NCBI RefSeq assembly: GCF_025273675.1 | Contig: NZ_CP045809.1 | Location: 4,960,001-5,024,000 of the forward strand | Direction: 5' to 3' | DNA from: Gordonia pseudamarae | Lineage (GTDB): Bacteria > Actinomycetota > Actinomycetes > Mycobacteriales > Mycobacteriaceae | DNA: 64,000 bases | Part shown: positions 41,303 through 53,562 of the stretch, piece after piece | Position numbering within the stretch: position 1 is the first letter of the stretch | Layout of the letters: the number at the start of each line of letters is the position of its first letter | Made by a program: the position numbers and the translations under genes | The notes under the pieces: model-generated | What the model was told of the DNA's origin: nothing | What the model saw: only the letters and a program-made list of their open reading frames with translations | Databases searched by the model: none

Positions 41303-41370
41303 CAACTTCGTCCGATATGGAACCCAGCTCGGACATATGTCCGAGCCAGACCCCATATCGGACGAAGTTG
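41303..41370. repeat. Nested inverted repeat upstream of the LGFP mycolyltransferase gene
   Basis: The outer arms CAACTTCGTCCGATATGG (41303-41320) and CCATATCGGACGAAGTTG (41353-41370) are exact inverted copies. Between them sits a perfect 20-bp palindrome, GCTCGGACATATGTCCGAGC (41326-41345). Both share the theme CGGA(C)ATAT. It lies about 125-190 nt before the ATG at 41180, in the promoter/leader region. Confidence 0.8.
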
Positions 41371-41384
41371 TCCAGCCCACAGAA

Positions 41385-41419
41385 AATCCCCCGACCCGCA
41401 CACAGCGGATCGGGGGATT
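41385..41419 (-). terminator. Intrinsic terminator of the Ag85-type gene
   Basis: The 10-bp arms AATCCCCCGA (41385-41394) and TCGGGGGATT (41410-41419) form a hairpin. On the minus strand the stem is followed by TTTTCTG, a short U tract. It lies 50 nt after the stop of the gene at 41470. Confidence 0.75.
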
Positions 41420-41469
41420 CAAGGGAGGAAGACAGAGGGCTAAGGGCTCACAAACTCAGCCCCGCCGCA

Positions 41470-42510
41470 TCACCTAAAGAATCCTCGGTTCTTGGCGTCC
41501 CAGACCATATCCTGCCAGTAGCCCCACGAGTGGGTGCCCATGGAGTAGCTGCTCATCACCGGCACACCGTTGATCGCGGCGAAGAGCTCGAACGCCTTGG
41601 TCTGGGTGAAGGAGAGCAGTTCGAGCGGGGAGCCCTTGAAGAAGTCGTTGAACAGGCTGACCGCACTGCTGCCGTTGTCGAAGCTGTGCTGGCCGACGAT
41701 GCCGTTGCCGGACCCGACGTAGACCTTCATGCCCTTGAGACCCTGGATGTTCCAGGCGGCGTCGTTGGTGCGCCAGCGCGGGCTCCACGGCGGCCCGTAC
41801 ATGGAGTCGACGTTGAACGGCGCGGGCGCGATGTCGAGCATCGACAGGCGGATGGCGGTGCGCATTCCGGGCGCGGTCATCCAGTTGTAGCCCGACAGCG
41901 AGGCCGCGCGGTCGAAGTTCTGGCGGTTCTGGGCCGCGATGGTGAGCGCGGCACCGCCACCGGAGGACAGACCCATGATGGCGTACTTGCCGTTACCGAC
42001 GCGGAAGCCGTTGGCGTCCAGGGTGCGGATGAGACTCTTGGTGATGACGCAGCGCCACTTGTAAGTGAACGGCTGTCCGTTGAAGTTGGAGGGCGAGTCC
42101 CAGTCGGCGTAGAAGCTGGCCGGCCCACCGATGGGCTGGACGACGTTGACGCCCGAGTTCACCAGCTTCTGGACGTTGGTGTTGATCTCCCAGCCGCTGT
42201 AGCCGTATTCGGCGCGCATGCCGTCGAGGAGGATGACGGTCTTGTAGTTGCCCGCCTTCTTCCAGGTCCGCACCTTGACGCCGTTGGCTTCGTTGGCCGA
42301 CTTGTTCTTCCATGGGCCGCTGGTGTAGTTGGGCATTCCGCAGCTGTCGATGCGGTATTCCTTGAACAGGGCTGTGTCGTTGACCCTGGCACTCGCCTCA
42401 CCTGCAGTGACGCCTACCATGCCTATCGCTGTGGCCAGCGACAGCATGCCTGCAAGAAAACGGGACCGGCCTTTACGGCACCCCCTGTGCTGTTTGGCAC
42501 CTTCGCGCAT
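41470..42510 (-). CDS. Secreted mycolyltransferase, antigen 85 type
   Basis: A 346-residue Ag85 protein without extra domains. The signal peptide (SRFLAGMLSLATAIGMVGVT) cleaves near EASA-RV. The hydrolase core has LLDGMRAEYGYSGWEINT, PIGGPASFYADW, the nucleophile Ser182 (GLSSGGGAAL) and the catalytic His in GTHSWGYWQDMVW near the C-terminus. It catalyses mycolate transfer from trehalose monomycolate to arabinogalactan or to a second trehalose monomycolate. The ATG is preceded by GAGGAG 11 nt upstream. By position it matches fbpA (Rv3804c). A T-tailed hairpin ends the transcript. Confidence 0.92.
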   Translation of the reverse strand: MREGAKQHRGCRKGRSRFLAGMLSLATAIGMVGVTAGEASARVNDTALFKEYRIDSCGMPNYTSGPWKNKSANEANGVKVRTWKKAGNYKTVILLDGMRAEYGYSGWEINTNVQKLVNSGVNVVQPIGGPASFYADWDSPSNFNGQPFTYKWRCVITKSLIRTLDANGFRVGNGKYAIMGLSSGGGAALTIAAQNRQNFDRAASLSGYNWMTAPGMRTAIRLSMLDIAPAPFNVDSMYGPPWSPRWRTNDAAWNIQGLKGMKVYVGSGNGIVGQHSFDNGSSAVSLFNDFFKGSPLELLSFTQTKAFELFAAINGVPVMSSYSMGTHSWGYWQDMVWDAKNRGFFR

Positions 42511-42894
42511 CGACTACCTAACTCCTCGTTGTGTGGCGGATGAGCGATTCGCACCGCTCATCTGCCACTGTGCTTCTGGCGACAGTGGCCCGACCGCACC
42601 CGCAGTCTCACCTACACGCGGGCCCCGCCACCGGTGTGGACGCGGACCGTCCGGACGCAGCACATCCGCACGCGTTTCGTGTGGCGAGCCTATTGCAAGC
42701 CGGGCAGGCTGACAAACGGTGTGATCTGTATCGCTATCCAATCGAGATCACATATGTCGATCAGCCGACTCTCAGTAACCCTGTCGTCGATTTCATCGCG
42801 AACGTTACCGATTCGAGATACGAATGCACAACCGTTACTGTGGCAAAAGATCCGTCCACGTCCACGAACTTCGACCGGCGGGTACCCGAATGCC
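42511..42894. other. Intergenic region upstream of the Ag85-type gene
   Basis: No gene is seen in these 384 bases. The half nearest aftB (42710-42860) is clearly AT-richer than the surroundings and probably holds the mycolyltransferase promoter. A hairpin with 13-nt arms (TGGCGGATGAGCG at 42534, one mismatch) lies in the 5' leader just before the ribosome-binding site. Confidence 0.5.
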
Positions 42895-45117
42895 CTAGTT
42901 GCCGCGCTCGTCCGGTGGCGTCAGACCGCACCGCAGGATTTCGTACTTCGGCTCACGCTCGATCCGGTAGCTGTTGAACCGGGCCGCGTTCTTCAGGTTG
43001 TCGACAAACCGATGCCACGACCACACACCCTCGTAGGAGCGGTAGCGCTCCCGCGTCTCCGGGCAGGTCAACGCGACCTTGGCCTCGGCAACCGTGTCCT
43101 CGTCGAGGTAGCTGGGCAGGTCCGGCTTACTCGAGACCGCCCTGGCCTCGGCGACCACCCACTCCGACCGCAGGTTCTTGTCGTGGCCGATCCGGCCGTC
43201 GACGAGCCGTTCGGTGTGTGCGGCGAGCGGGTAGGCCAGCCCCATCTGGTCGACGACACGCACGTCGAGCGGCGCGTTCATGCTCGTCATACCCAGGTTC
43301 AGGAAGTAGACGGTGACCTTGCGCTTGTCCTGCGGCGTCGATTCGGGCAGCGGCGCGACGTACCACTCGTCATAGTCGGCGGACGGCAGGATGACGCCGC
43401 CCCGGCCGCGGTACTCCTCGATCCGCTGGGCCATCGCGCGCATCCGCGGATAGTCCAGGTAGTCCTCGGCCGTCACCGGATTCTGGTTGCCCATGTTGGT
43501 GACGTAGAAGCGGCGTTCATCGACAATGCCGCTGCGGCCGATGCTGGTGCCCGCGTTCGGCAAGACGGTCGACTGGTAGGTACTGCCCCACACCAGCATG
43601 GTGATCCAGATCGCCACCAGTGCCACCGCACCGCCGAGCCGGACCCGCGCCCGGCGCGCCGGGACGACACCGGTTGCGCCGCGCAGTTGCGCCCGGCCCG
43701 CCGGAATCGCCACCGGGATGGTCATCAGCGGCAGCAGCAGCGTGAACAGCGGGTTCAGCAGCACCCGGCCGTGCATGAAGTCGCCGCCCTGACGCATCCA
43801 GTAGACAGCACCGATCGCGCCCGCCACCGCGACGGTGACGGTGACCCCGGTCGTCGATTGCAGCCGGGCCGACCAGCCGGCCATCCGCTCCCGCAGGGTG
43901 GGGCGTCGGTCGCGGAGACCGGACTCGCCCGGGTCGGTGACATCCCCGTTCGCGACGGCCTGCCCCGGAGAAGTTTGCCCGGTAGACGTCTCACCGGTGG
44001 AACGGGACAGCCATCCGTCCACCCCCAGGATCACCGCGACCACGATCAGCAGGATCAGCGGCAACACCAGCAGGTACGGCGAGAACAGATTGCCCACGTA
44101 GTCGAAGCCCTGCGCCCACTTGGAACCGCTGGCGTCCTTGGCGACGGCCGGGTTGGGCACCAGCAGGGCGTAGTAGCCCATCCGGAAGATCTGATAGCTC
44201 ACCGGAAGCACACCGGCTACCACGGCGATCCCGGCGCGCATCTTCCACGACGCGGGCGCGGCCACCATCACCAGCAGGATCAGGCCACCGAGCACGGTCA
44301 GTTCCGGACGGATCAGCGGCGCCAGACCCGCGGTGAACGCCAGCGCCAGCGTGGCCGGGTTGTTGATCCGGCCGGGGGTGTGCCCCGTCGCGGTGCCCGA
44401 CCCCACAGGCCCGATCACCCGGCCCCGCCTGCCCCAGGCGACGAACTGACACCACAGCGCGGCGATCCAGAAGATGCACAGCCCGTTCTCCAGGCCGCTG
44501 GTGGCGAAGTCACGGGCGGGTGGCAACGCGATGTAGACGATCGCGCCGAGCGGCAGCAGCAGCGTCCAGCCCGATCCGGCAGACAGGGTGGTGGTGGACA
44601 GGGAGGTGCGCCCGATCCGGTCGGCGTAGAGCCGGGCGGTGCCGTACATGGCCAGCGGGATCGCCGCCACCGACAGCACCAGCGCCACCCACAGCGCGAC
44701 GTACTCGAGTCGGCCGTCGGTGACCCAGGCCCAGAACCACAGCAGGTAAGTCCAGGCGGTGGAGGTGTTGGCCTCCACGCGCTCCCCCGCGTTGAACACA
44801 GGTCCATTGCCGGCGAACAGGTTGCGCAGGGTGCGCAGGACGATCAGGCCGTCGTCGGCGATCCACCGCCGCTGCCAGGCGCCGATGGCGAAGAATGTGG
44901 TGACCAGGATCGCGCCGACGGCGAAGCTGCCGTAGGTGACCCAGCCCCGTGCGCCCAGACGTGCGATCCGGGCACCCCCGATCCCGGTACCGTCGCCGCG
45001 GGAGCGCCTGGTTCGGCCCGCCGCGCCCGATTCGTCGTCGGCGCCGAACAGGTCGGCCAGGCTCGTACCCGAACCGGGTTGTGTCTCGGCGGGCCCCGGG
45101 TGTTTGTCAGAAGGCAT
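42895..45117 (-). CDS. aftB: AftB, terminal beta-(1->2)-arabinofuranosyltransferase
   Basis: A 740-residue GT-C membrane enzyme, longer than mycobacterial AftB (about 630). The motif WIADDGLIVLRTLRN in the first periplasmic loop carries the Asp pair, followed by GERVEANTSTAWTYLLWFWAW. About ten further membrane segments and a C-terminal periplasmic domain follow. It adds the final beta-1,2 arabinose residues to which mycolates are attached. The N-terminal 60 residues are a polar, Arg/Gly-rich cytoplasmic extension. The ATG at 45117 overlaps the ubiA stop by 11 nt, showing coupling. Identity is from motif and the conserved position after ubiA. Confidence 0.93.
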   Translation of the reverse strand: MPSDKHPGPAETQPGSGTSLADLFGADDESGAAGRTRRSRGDGTGIGGARIARLGARGWVTYGSFAVGAILVTTFFAIGAWQRRWIADDGLIVLRTLRNLFAGNGPVFNAGERVEANTSTAWTYLLWFWAWVTDGRLEYVALWVALVLSVAAIPLAMYGTARLYADRIGRTSLSTTTLSAGSGWTLLLPLGAIVYIALPPARDFATSGLENGLCIFWIAALWCQFVAWGRRGRVIGPVGSGTATGHTPGRINNPATLALAFTAGLAPLIRPELTVLGGLILLVMVAAPASWKMRAGIAVVAGVLPVSYQIFRMGYYALLVPNPAVAKDASGSKWAQGFDYVGNLFSPYLLVLPLILLIVVAVILGVDGWLSRSTGETSTGQTSPGQAVANGDVTDPGESGLRDRRPTLRERMAGWSARLQSTTGVTVTVAVAGAIGAVYWMRQGGDFMHGRVLLNPLFTLLLPLMTIPVAIPAGRAQLRGATGVVPARRARVRLGGAVALVAIWITMLVWGSTYQSTVLPNAGTSIGRSGIVDERRFYVTNMGNQNPVTAEDYLDYPRMRAMAQRIEEYRGRGGVILPSADYDEWYVAPLPESTPQDKRKVTVYFLNLGMTSMNAPLDVRVVDQMGLAYPLAAHTERLVDGRIGHDKNLRSEWVVAEARAVSSKPDLPSYLDEDTVAEAKVALTCPETRERYRSYEGVWSWHRFVDNLKNAARFNSYRIEREPKYEILRCGLTPPDERGN

Positions 45118-46042
45118 AGACGGCCACACCCACGCAGATGATCCAGGCGACCGCCAAGAACTGCAGGATGCGGTCGCCCAGGGCGATCTCTTCCGGTTCG
45201 CCCGCGGCGCCGCCGTCGACGTCTACGGCGTACCGCAGAATCGCGACGGTGAACGGGACGATCGAGATCGAGTAGAAGACATTGTCGCCGTGGCTGCCGC
45301 CGGGACCGGTATCCAGCGCCCACAGGCCATAGCAGAGCACCACCGATGTCGCCGACAACGTCCACACGAATCTCAGGTAGGTGGCGGTGTAGTACTGCAA
45401 CGACTTGCGGATCTTGGCGCCGGTCCGTTCGGCGTACACCAGTTCGGCGTAGCGTTTGCCGGCCGCCATGAACAGCGAACCGAACGCCATGACCAGCAGG
45501 AACCACCGCGACAGCCCGTCGGGCAATTGGGCGGCCACACCACCGGCGATAGCCCGGATCAGGAAGCCCGACGACACGATGCAGATGTCGATGACGGCCT
45601 GGTGTTTGAGGCCGAAACAGTAGCCGAGCTGGATGGCGAAGTACACCGCGATGGTGACCGCCGTCTGCCAGTTCGCCAGGAACGAGATACCGATCGCCGC
45701 GATCGCCAGTACGGTGGCCAGTACGAACGCCAGGCTCTGCGGCACCACACCGGCCGCGATCGGCCGGAAACGCTTGGTGGGATGGTTGCGGTCGGCCTCG
45801 ACGTCGAGGGCGTCGTTGATCAGGTAGGTGGCCGACGCGATCAGGCAGAACGCGACGAACGCCACCAGCACCCGCAACATGGTCGCGCCGTCGGTGAGCA
45901 CGTCGGTGCCCGCCGCCATCGGCGCGGCCAGGACCAGGACGTTCTTCACCCACTGCCGGGGCCGCAATGCCTTCACCAGTCCGGTCGCCAGATTCTTCGG
46001 CGGACCGAGCTGGGGGCCGTGCTCGATCGGTTCCTCACTCAT
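45107..46042 (-). CDS. ubiA: UbiA, decaprenyl-phosphate 5-phosphoribosyltransferase
   Basis: A 311-residue UbiA-superfamily membrane prenyltransferase. The metal/diphosphate motif NDALDVEADRNHPTKRFRP has Asn76, Asp77, Asp80 and Asp84. A second Asp-containing loop (YAERTGAKIRKSLQYY) follows in the later half. It joins PRPP to decaprenyl phosphate, the first committed step to decaprenyl-phosphoarabinose, feeding the PAP2 phosphatase and DprE1/E2. It matches Rv3806c in length and position and overlaps aftB at its 3' end. Confidence 0.95.
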   Translation of the reverse strand: MSEEPIEHGPQLGPPKNLATGLVKALRPRQWVKNVLVLAAPMAAGTDVLTDGATMLRVLVAFVAFCLIASATYLINDALDVEADRNHPTKRFRPIAAGVVPQSLAFVLATVLAIAAIGISFLANWQTAVTIAVYFAIQLGYCFGLKHQAVIDICIVSSGFLIRAIAGGVAAQLPDGLSRWFLLVMAFGSLFMAAGKRYAELVYAERTGAKIRKSLQYYTATYLRFVWTLSATSVVLCYGLWALDTGPGGSHGDNVFYSISIVPFTVAILRYAVDVDGGAAGEPEEIALGDRILQFLAVAWIICVGVAVYAF

Positions 46043-46142
46043 CTGGATCCTCGGCTCATCTCACTCTTGCCCGCGGCTGTGCGGGCGATTCACTGCTTGG
46101 TCTGTCCTCGCGCGGGCTGTCTCGGGTCGTCCCCGGCCGCGG

Positions 46143-46833
46143 TCAGCTGTCGGCGGCGCCGGAACGGTCACGAACGCGACGGTCGGGAAACAGTCTGTCA
46201 CCCGCGACCACGGCCGCGGCACCGACCGCACCGATTCCGGCTCCGGCCAGCACATCCGTCGGATAGTGCACGCCCAGCACCAGCCGCGACAGCAACATCG
46301 GCGGCACCAGCACCGCCGGCACCGCGGCGGGCGGCAGGCCCGCCGCACGGCCGATCAGAATCGCCGCGGCCGTGGTCGAGGTGGCATGCGAGGACGGGAA
46401 GCTCAGCTTCGACGGGGTGCTCACACCGATCTCGATGTCCGGATGGTGGGGGCGGGGCCTGCGCACCACCCGCTTGATGATCACCGACGCCGCATGCGCG
46501 CCGAAGGCACCCACACCCGCCTCGATCCAGCGACGGCGGGCGGCCCGGTCACCTCTCACCTGTGCGACGGCCGCACCGGCCCCGGCGATCGCCAGCCAGC
46601 CGAGCGAATGCTCACCGAAGTGTGACAGCCCGCGCGCGGCCTCCCGGACACCCGGCCGACGCCCGATCGCCGCCTGGATCGCGACCAGTGCTGCTGCCTC
46701 CCCCGTCGCTGCGCTCGCCCCGGCCTCCCCCGTCGCTGCGCTCGCCCCGGCCTCCCCCGTCGCTGCGCTCGCCCCGGCCTCCCCCGTCGCTGCGCTCGCC
46801 CCGGCCTCCCCCGTCGCCGGCGTCGTGTCCTGT

Positions 46834-46853
<20 letters not shown>
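46143..46853 (-). CDS. PAP2-type phosphatase, probable decaprenylphosphoryl-5-phosphoribose phosphatase
   Basis: A 236-residue PAP2 enzyme. The three phosphatase motifs are present: KRVVRRPRP, FPSSHATST and SRLVLGVHYPTDVLAG, with membrane helices around them. It is expected to dephosphorylate the UbiA product before epimerisation by DprE1/E2 (Rv3807c equivalent). The N-terminus is unusual: residues 15-50 are four perfect GEAGASAAT repeats from a 27-bp tandem DNA repeat. The gene overlaps the glfT2 3' end by 20 nt. Confidence 0.9.
46696..46830. repeat. 27-bp tandem repeat, four perfect copies plus one degenerate
   Basis: The unit starts GCCTCCCCCGTCGCTGCGCT and ends CGCCCCG. Perfect copies run 46696-46722, 46723-46749, 46750-46776 and 46777-46803, with a fifth decayed copy to 46830. 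It lies in frame in the PAP2 phosphatase N-terminus. A similar sequence (CCCGTCGCTTCGCTCGCCCC) occurs in emb3 near 14089. Confidence 0.95.
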
Positions 46854-49928
<3,075 letters not shown>

Positions 49929-50012
49929 TCAGCCTATCGGACCGAACCTGAGGATCAGCCGAGCACGACCTCCGTGGCCCGACAAACTCACAGTCCGATC
50001 ACCTCACACCCG

Positions 50013-51545
50013 CTATTTCAGCGCATCCCGCTTCGGGAAGCCGACGACCGGCTGTCCGCCCTTGCTGAGGTAGTCGGCGAGGGACCGCCCGGCGAGAGCG
50101 TGCGCACCGGTGTCGGCGGAGAAGAACATCATGCCACGCTGGAACAGCTGCACGACGCCCTTGCCGTCGGGGGTGAGTGCGGGAATGCCGATCGCCTGAC
50201 CGAGGACGCCGGTGATACCGCCGAGATCGTCGAACTTGCCGTTGAGCACCTGGGTGCCCACCTCGAGCAACTGTGACGCACCCGGCATCACCTCGTCGAA
50301 GATCGTCTCCAGGATGCCACCGGCCGGACCGGTGCCGCGTGCCGGGGCGACGATCGCGGGCTTGTTCGTCTGGCCCTTGATGGCGAAGTAGGAGGATTTG
50401 AGCCCGAGGGTGGTGCGGGCGTCCTCGCCGCTCACCTCGACGGTGCCACCGGTTCCGACCACGCGGACCTTGACGGCGCGGCCCCACTGCGGGCCGAGAC
50501 CGTTGGCCTCGATCACCTCGAAGTCGCGCAGCGCGCCGACGCCGAAGGCGCTGCCCACGGTGTCCGGGCTCAGCGTCATCGTCCAGTTGTGTGACGGCGA
50601 AATGGTGTCGCCCTCGTCCTCGACGGCGGGGAACGGCCCGCCCGCGGTGAAACCGCCGGTCGATGCCGAGAACTCGGTGAACGCCGGTTTCCCGTTCACC
50701 AGGCGGACCTGTCCGGCGGTGGCGTCGGCGGCGGAGTTCGTGCGTGGGTCCTCTACGGACGCACCGCCGTAGACCTGCGAGTTCTGGGTATCGTCGATCT
50801 GTTTGCCGCCGGCGAGCGCGGCCAGTGCGTAGGTGCGCGCGGCCACGGCCTGCGCCTTGATGGCCTCGGCTCCACCGCCGTCGGCCCAGCCGGGCGAGAT
50901 CTCCTTGGGCAGGACACCCTTGACGTAGTCATCGATGTGGACCCGGTTGACGACGCGTCCGCCGGAGTAGCCGAGCGCGCCGCGATACGTGGCGCCCGAC
51001 CCGCAGAAGGTGAGCAGCTCACCGGCGGGTCTGGTCGGGCCCGCGGTCAGTGGTTCGACGAAGGTCGCGGGCACCGAGCGCACGACCGATCCGCCGCAGC
51101 CGTTGGTGATGTTTGCTGTTCCCCCGGACAAACTGACCGCTTGCCCGGGGGCGACGACCTGCCCGCCTACCCGCATCCCGGCGACCGCGCGCACAGAAAC
51201 CGAGCTCTGATTCGTCAGTGTGACGTCGACCTCGGACCTGTCCGCCTTCCCCGCGGTGGTGCCGCCATAGTAATGACGCAGGATCCTGCCGGCAGACCAG
51301 CCCTTCTTCGCATAGCCGTAGGCACCCCACTGCCCCAGGCCACGACCGTGACCGTGACCGTGACCGTGCATGGTCACCGAACCGGAGACCGCCAGGTCGA
51401 CGTCGTCGGCGCCGTTGAGCGTGGTGCCGAGGACCAGACCGCCGGCGATCAGCGCGGGTGTCAGGCCCAGCGCCGTCAACGACAGTTTTCGCTTGCGCGC
51501 ATCCCGTGACCGGGCGCCGGTCGTGAACATTCTCAGACGTGGCAT
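50013..51545 (-). CDS. Secreted SpoIID/LytB-domain protein
   Basis: A 510-residue exported protein. After a signal segment (LTALGLTPALIAGGLVLGTTL) comes HGHGHGHGRGLGQWGAYGYA, a His-Gly-expanded form of the SpoIID HGxGxxQWGA motif. The SpoIID core follows, with YRGALGYSGGRVVNRVHIDDYVKGVLPKEI and AQAVAARTYALAAL. SpoIID proteins are peptidoglycan lytic transglycosylases acting on denuded glycan. The C-terminal 140 residues contain partial LGFP-like features (GRSLADYLSKGGQPVVGFPK). I chose the ATG at 51545, nearest the signal peptide; the frame extends further. It is divergent from the amidase gene, suggesting paired wall remodelling. Confidence 0.88.
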   Translation of the reverse strand: MPRLRMFTTGARSRDARKRKLSLTALGLTPALIAGGLVLGTTLNGADDVDLAVSGSVTMHGHGHGHGRGLGQWGAYGYAKKGWSAGRILRHYYGGTTAGKADRSEVDVTLTNQSSVSVRAVAGMRVGGQVVAPGQAVSLSGGTANITNGCGGSVVRSVPATFVEPLTAGPTRPAGELLTFCGSGATYRGALGYSGGRVVNRVHIDDYVKGVLPKEISPGWADGGGAEAIKAQAVAARTYALAALAGGKQIDDTQNSQVYGGASVEDPRTNSAADATAGQVRLVNGKPAFTEFSASTGGFTAGGPFPAVEDEGDTISPSHNWTMTLSPDTVGSAFGVGALRDFEVIEANGLGPQWGRAVKVRVVGTGGTVEVSGEDARTTLGLKSSYFAIKGQTNKPAIVAPARGTGPAGGILETIFDEVMPGASQLLEVGTQVLNGKFDDLGGITGVLGQAIGIPALTPDGKGVVQLFQRGMMFFSADTGAHALAGRSLADYLSKGGQPVVGFPKRDALK

Positions 51546-51851
51546 AACCGTCGGACTCCCCTCGGTGTCCCCCGCGTCGGCCGTGTGCAGTGGATGTGTA
51601 CACGGGTGAACGCCCAGCTGCGAAGCCGTTGCAGTGGGTAGCCAACCGTGACTCATGTGGTTAGTGTTGCGAATGGGACTCTAGTGACCATAGTGAATTC
51701 GTAGCGACAACACCAATCTCACTAGATAACAACAGCATCACGAGTTGTATCGACAGTGTGCGTCGGTCACACCGCAGCGCATATTCAGCGCACACGATGG
51801 CAGCTGCCGCCGCGATCCGTCCGGGGAAGACAACCCAGGAGAGACACCACC
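51546..51851. other. Divergent promoter region between SpoIID gene and amidase
   Basis: About 305 bases without a gene. The stretch 51660-51750 is markedly AT-rich for this genome (for example TAGTGACCATAGTGAATTCG and TCACTAGATAACAACAGCAT) and should hold both divergent promoters. I see no clear operator palindrome. Confidence 0.5.
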
Positions 51852-53468
51852 ATGCGATACCCCAGAACCAAGCCGCCGATCGTGCTCGCGGTCGTCGCAG
51901 CGCTCGCCGTCACGAGCCCCTTCGCGGCCATTCTCTTCGGTGCCGACCCCGTGCCGGTCGACCGCACGAAGACCCACGCCAAGACGACGATCGAACAGCT
52001 CTCCCTGGACAAGCTCCCCACCTATGCCCTCGACATGGCGACGGCGCGGCTCTCGGACATCGGCATCACCCTCCCGACGATCGACCCGGCACTGTTCCCC
52101 GATCCCGACATCGGGCACACCGCCCCGGCGCTGCGCGAGGCCCACACCCCCGGCACCCGAACGTCCGGCACCCGAACGCCCGGCACCGTACGCACCAAGG
52201 CCACGGTCCCCGGCACATCCACCACGAGCACGCCGCGAACGGGCATCCACGAACACGCGACCACGGACAAGCCCAGCCCGCGCGAGCCGACGACACCGAA
52301 GAAGACGACACCGAAGAAGAAGCCTGCGGTGTCACCGCGGATGGCCGACGGCAGGCTCGTCGGCCCCGCCGTGCAGCGCATCACCAACAAGGGCAAAGCC
52401 CTCAAGATGGTGGCCCTGACCTGGAACAAACCCGTCGAGGCCACTGCCTACCTGCGCGTGCGGGACGAGGACGGCGGCTGGGGCGCGTGGACGGCGCTGG
52501 ACACCGTCGACACGGCCGGCATCCCTGGGCCGGGCGATGGGGACCGTCGCAGATATGTGAGCGGCACCGAACCGATCTGGGTGGGTGCGGCGACGGCGGC
52601 CGAGATCCTGCTGACCCAGGGCGGCAAGGCCATCCCCGCCGCCGTAACCCAGAACGGGCTGCTCACCCAGCTGGGTATCGGATCATCCGATTCGATCGTC
52701 TCGACGCTGCTGCGCACGGCACTGTCGACGATGCAGGCCACCGTGATCTCGCCGCAGAGCCTGCTGTCGCTCGGATCGTCGATACTGACATCGCTGTCGG
52801 GCGGTCCACAGGTGATATCGCGGGCGCAATGGGGTGCCGACGAAGGCATCCGCTGCTCGCAGCCGCACTACATCCCGCGGATCAAGGGGGCGGTGGTGCA
52901 CCACACCGCCGGATCCAACGACTACTCCCCCCAGCAGTCGGCCGAGATCGTGCGCGGCATCTACGCCTACCACGCACAATCGCTCAACTGGTGCGACATC
53001 GGCTACAACGTGCTGGTCGACAGATACGGGCAGATCTTCGAAGGTGCGTTCGGCGGGCTCGACCGCAACGTCGAGGCCACCCACACCGGCGGCTTCAACC
53101 AGTCCACGGTCGGGGTGTCGCTGATGGGTGACCTCGACCAGACCGGACCGTCGGCGCAGATGATCTCGGCGGCGGGCCGATTCCTGCGCTGGCGCTTGGG
53201 CAAGGCAGGTCTGTCGCCCGTCGGAAAGACCCAGCTCGACGCCCAATACTTCTCCGACAGCAAATTCTCGGCCGGCAGCGTCGCCGACGTGCCGACGATC
53301 TCCGCCCACCGCGACCTCAACCACACCGAATGCCCAGGCCGGTTCGGTTACGCGGCGCTGGACACCATCCGGGCCGTCGCCGCCGGTGGCACCCCCATGG
53401 CCACCGCCGAACCCACTACCCCGGCGCTTGGGCCCGCTCCCGCCCCGTCTCCGGTTCCCACCGGCTGA
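51852..53468 (+). CDS. Secreted N-acetylmuramoyl-L-alanine amidase, PGRP type (Rv3811-like)
   Basis: A 538-residue exported amidase. The signal segment is PIVLAVVAALAVTSPFAAIL. A Thr/Pro-rich region (TPGTRTSGTRTPGT and PTTPKKTTPKKKP) leads to a beta-rich domain with WNKPVEATAYLRVRDEDGGW. The PGRP/amidase_2 domain (about residues 320-510) has the zinc ligands His in VVHHTAGS, His in SAHRD and Cys in TECPGRFGY. It cleaves the stem peptide from muramic acid. The ATG at 51852 follows AGGAGAG; the longer upstream frame lacks a signal peptide. Position after the galactan genes matches Rv3811. Confidence 0.92.
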   Translation: MRYPRTKPPIVLAVVAALAVTSPFAAILFGADPVPVDRTKTHAKTTIEQLSLDKLPTYALDMATARLSDIGITLPTIDPALFPDPDIGHTAPALREAHTPGTRTSGTRTPGTVRTKATVPGTSTTSTPRTGIHEHATTDKPSPREPTTPKKTTPKKKPAVSPRMADGRLVGPAVQRITNKGKALKMVALTWNKPVEATAYLRVRDEDGGWGAWTALDTVDTAGIPGPGDGDRRRYVSGTEPIWVGAATAAEILLTQGGKAIPAAVTQNGLLTQLGIGSSDSIVSTLLRTALSTMQATVISPQSLLSLGSSILTSLSGGPQVISRAQWGADEGIRCSQPHYIPRIKGAVVHHTAGSNDYSPQQSAEIVRGIYAYHAQSLNWCDIGYNVLVDRYGQIFEGAFGGLDRNVEATHTGGFNQSTVGVSLMGDLDQTGPSAQMISAAGRFLRWRLGKAGLSPVGKTQLDAQYFSDSKFSAGSVADVPTISAHRDLNHTECPGRFGYAALDTIRAVAAGGTPMATAEPTTPALGPAPAPSPVPTG

Positions 53469-53479
53469 CTCACTCGCCA

Positions 53480-53535
53480 CGCCGGTTGAAGTGTGCTGAG
53501 CGCAAGCGACGAACCTCGAAACCCGGTGAGACGAG
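53480..53535. repeat. Dispersed repeat element, reverse-oriented copy after the amidase gene
   Basis: It reads CGCCGGTTGAAGTGTG, then GCGCAAGCGACGAACCTCGA and AACCCGGTGAG, the reverse complement of the core at 1103-1156 with a few substitutions. Its distal end forms the left arm of the following terminator. Confidence 0.8.
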
Positions 53536-53554
53536 AATGCTCGTCTCACCGGGT
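53521..53554. terminator. Bidirectional hairpin terminator, 15-bp perfect stem
   Basis: The arms ACCCGGTGAGACGAG (53521-53535) and CTCGTCTCACCGGGT (53540-53554) flank the loop AATG. It sits between the convergent amidase gene and secreted-protein gene C. No T tract. Confidence 0.85.
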
Positions 53555-53562
53555 GACGGAGG

